This document shows, piece by piece, positions 63,628 to 64,000 of a DNA stretch of 64,000 nucleotides. The notes under the pieces are model-generated. The model was not told where the DNA came from. It was given only the letters and a program-made list of their open reading frames with translations, and made no database searches. Made by a program: the position numbers and the translations under genes. How positions within the stretch are numbered: the first letter of the stretch is position 1; every line of letters begins with the position of its first letter. Source of the DNA: Bradyrhizobium sp. AUGA SZCCT0283 (GTDB lineage Bacteria; Pseudomonadota; Alphaproteobacteria; Rhizobiales; Xanthobacteraceae); contig NZ_JAFCLU010000002.1 of the NCBI RefSeq assembly GCF_018130385.1, forward strand, positions 62,001 through 126,000, given 5' to 3'.

Positions 63628-64000
63628 CGCGTGCCTCCGCCCTGCTGCTGGCCAGCCGCCGGCGCCGGACGGCGCGGCGTCAATTCGCTGAGCGGCAGAT
63701 ACGGCACGATGCTCTGTGCGGAGTTGCCGCCGTCATAGACCAGCTTCTCGGCCCCGCCGAGAATCTTCTCCATCGTCTCGAGATAAATTCGCTGCCGCGT
63801 CACGTCGGGCGCCTTCTTGTATTCATCGTAGACCTTCTGGAAGCGCGAGCTTTGGCCCTTGGCCTCGGCGACCGCCTGTTCCTTGTAACCTTCGGCAACC
63901 TGCAGGATCTGCGCGGCGCGTCCGCGCGCGTCGGGAACGACGCGGTTGGCATAGGTCTGCGCCTCGTTCTGCAGCCGCTCGAAGTCGGCGCGCGCAGCCT
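63624..64000 (-). CDS. hflK: HflK, C-terminal part (cut by window edge)
   Basis: About 125 codons of the C terminus are present; the gene continues past position 64000. The visible part reads QRIYLETMEKILGGAEKLVY, then VPYLPLSELTPRRPAPAAG and the end QQQGGGTR, the typical HflK tail. The helix KGQSSRFQKVYDEYKKAPDV precedes it. Its TGA at 63626-63624 overlaps the hflC start. It partners HflC in the FtsH-regulating complex. Confidence 0.93.
   Translation of the reverse strand, partial: AARADFERLQNEAQTYANRVVPDARGRAAQILQVAEGYKEQAVAEAKGQSSRFQKVYDEYKKAPDVTRQRIYLETMEKILGGAEKLVYDGGNSAQSIVPYLPLSELTPRRPAPAAGQQQGGGTR

Overview
The window is high-GC, densely coded DNA that looks like the chromosome of a Bradyrhizobium-type alphaproteobacterium (Nitrobacteraceae). 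The reasons are the gene order hflK-hflC-DUF2065-Do protease next to serB and miaA, the ilvI...ilvH...ilvC run, the homodimeric aceE-aceF pyruvate dehydrogenase pair, many ABC/TRAP uptake systems, and short palindromic repeats between genes. The genus call is inference from protein resemblance; no rRNA or marker search was possible. There is no phage, insertion sequence, CRISPR array or conjugation gene.

Region 1 (1-2790) holds the end of a pyruvate dehydrogenase operon: aceE and the first codons of aceF. Both appear to start with TTG. A gene-poor stretch (2791-3614) follows and carries a decayed intradiol dioxygenase fragment.

Region 2 (3615-20967) is the most interesting part, a nitrogen-scavenging island. 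It encodes a formamidase, two complete BMP/nucleoside-type ABC importers arranged nearly as mirror images, a biuret/triuret-type cysteine hydrolase, a CDA-fold guanine/nucleobase deaminase, an 8-oxoguanine-deaminase-like amidohydrolase, and a molybdenum hydroxylase made of an FAD subunit plus a fused 2Fe-2S/Mo subunit. A near-consensus sigma-54 promoter precedes the first importer operon, and two more sigma-54-like sites lie between the divergent deaminase and hydroxylase genes. Together they suggest uptake and stepwise stripping of nitrogen from purines or oxidised purines and their ureide-like breakdown products under nitrogen limitation.

Region 3 (20968-41262) contains tRNA-Lys(CTT), an LTXXQ periplasmic protein, a TRAP transporter with an internal terminator and a wrecked IclR regulator beside it, leuA with a leucine-rich leader peptide, a branched-chain-amino-acid-type ABC operon ending in ppk2, a nitrate/sulfonate-type ABC system split by two opposite-strand genes, and an osmoprotectant-type ABC system whose permease is fused to its binding domain.

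Region 4 (41262-51550) holds two tandem membrane sulfatase/LtaS-like enzymes, a TetR regulator divergent from a ferric-reductase-like membrane protein, an SDR-LprI-small ORF operon, a DUF2336 protein, and a LysR regulator divergent from a thioesterase.

Region 5 (51560-64000) is the isoleucine/valine biosynthesis run: ilvI, a threonine-dehydratase-like gene, ilvH, a methyltransferase, two exporters and ilvC. It is preceded by an Ile/Leu/Val-rich leader peptide with an intrinsic terminator. Then come miaA and serB with overlapping start codons, a Do-type protease, DUF2065, hflC and the end of hflK, cut by the window edge.
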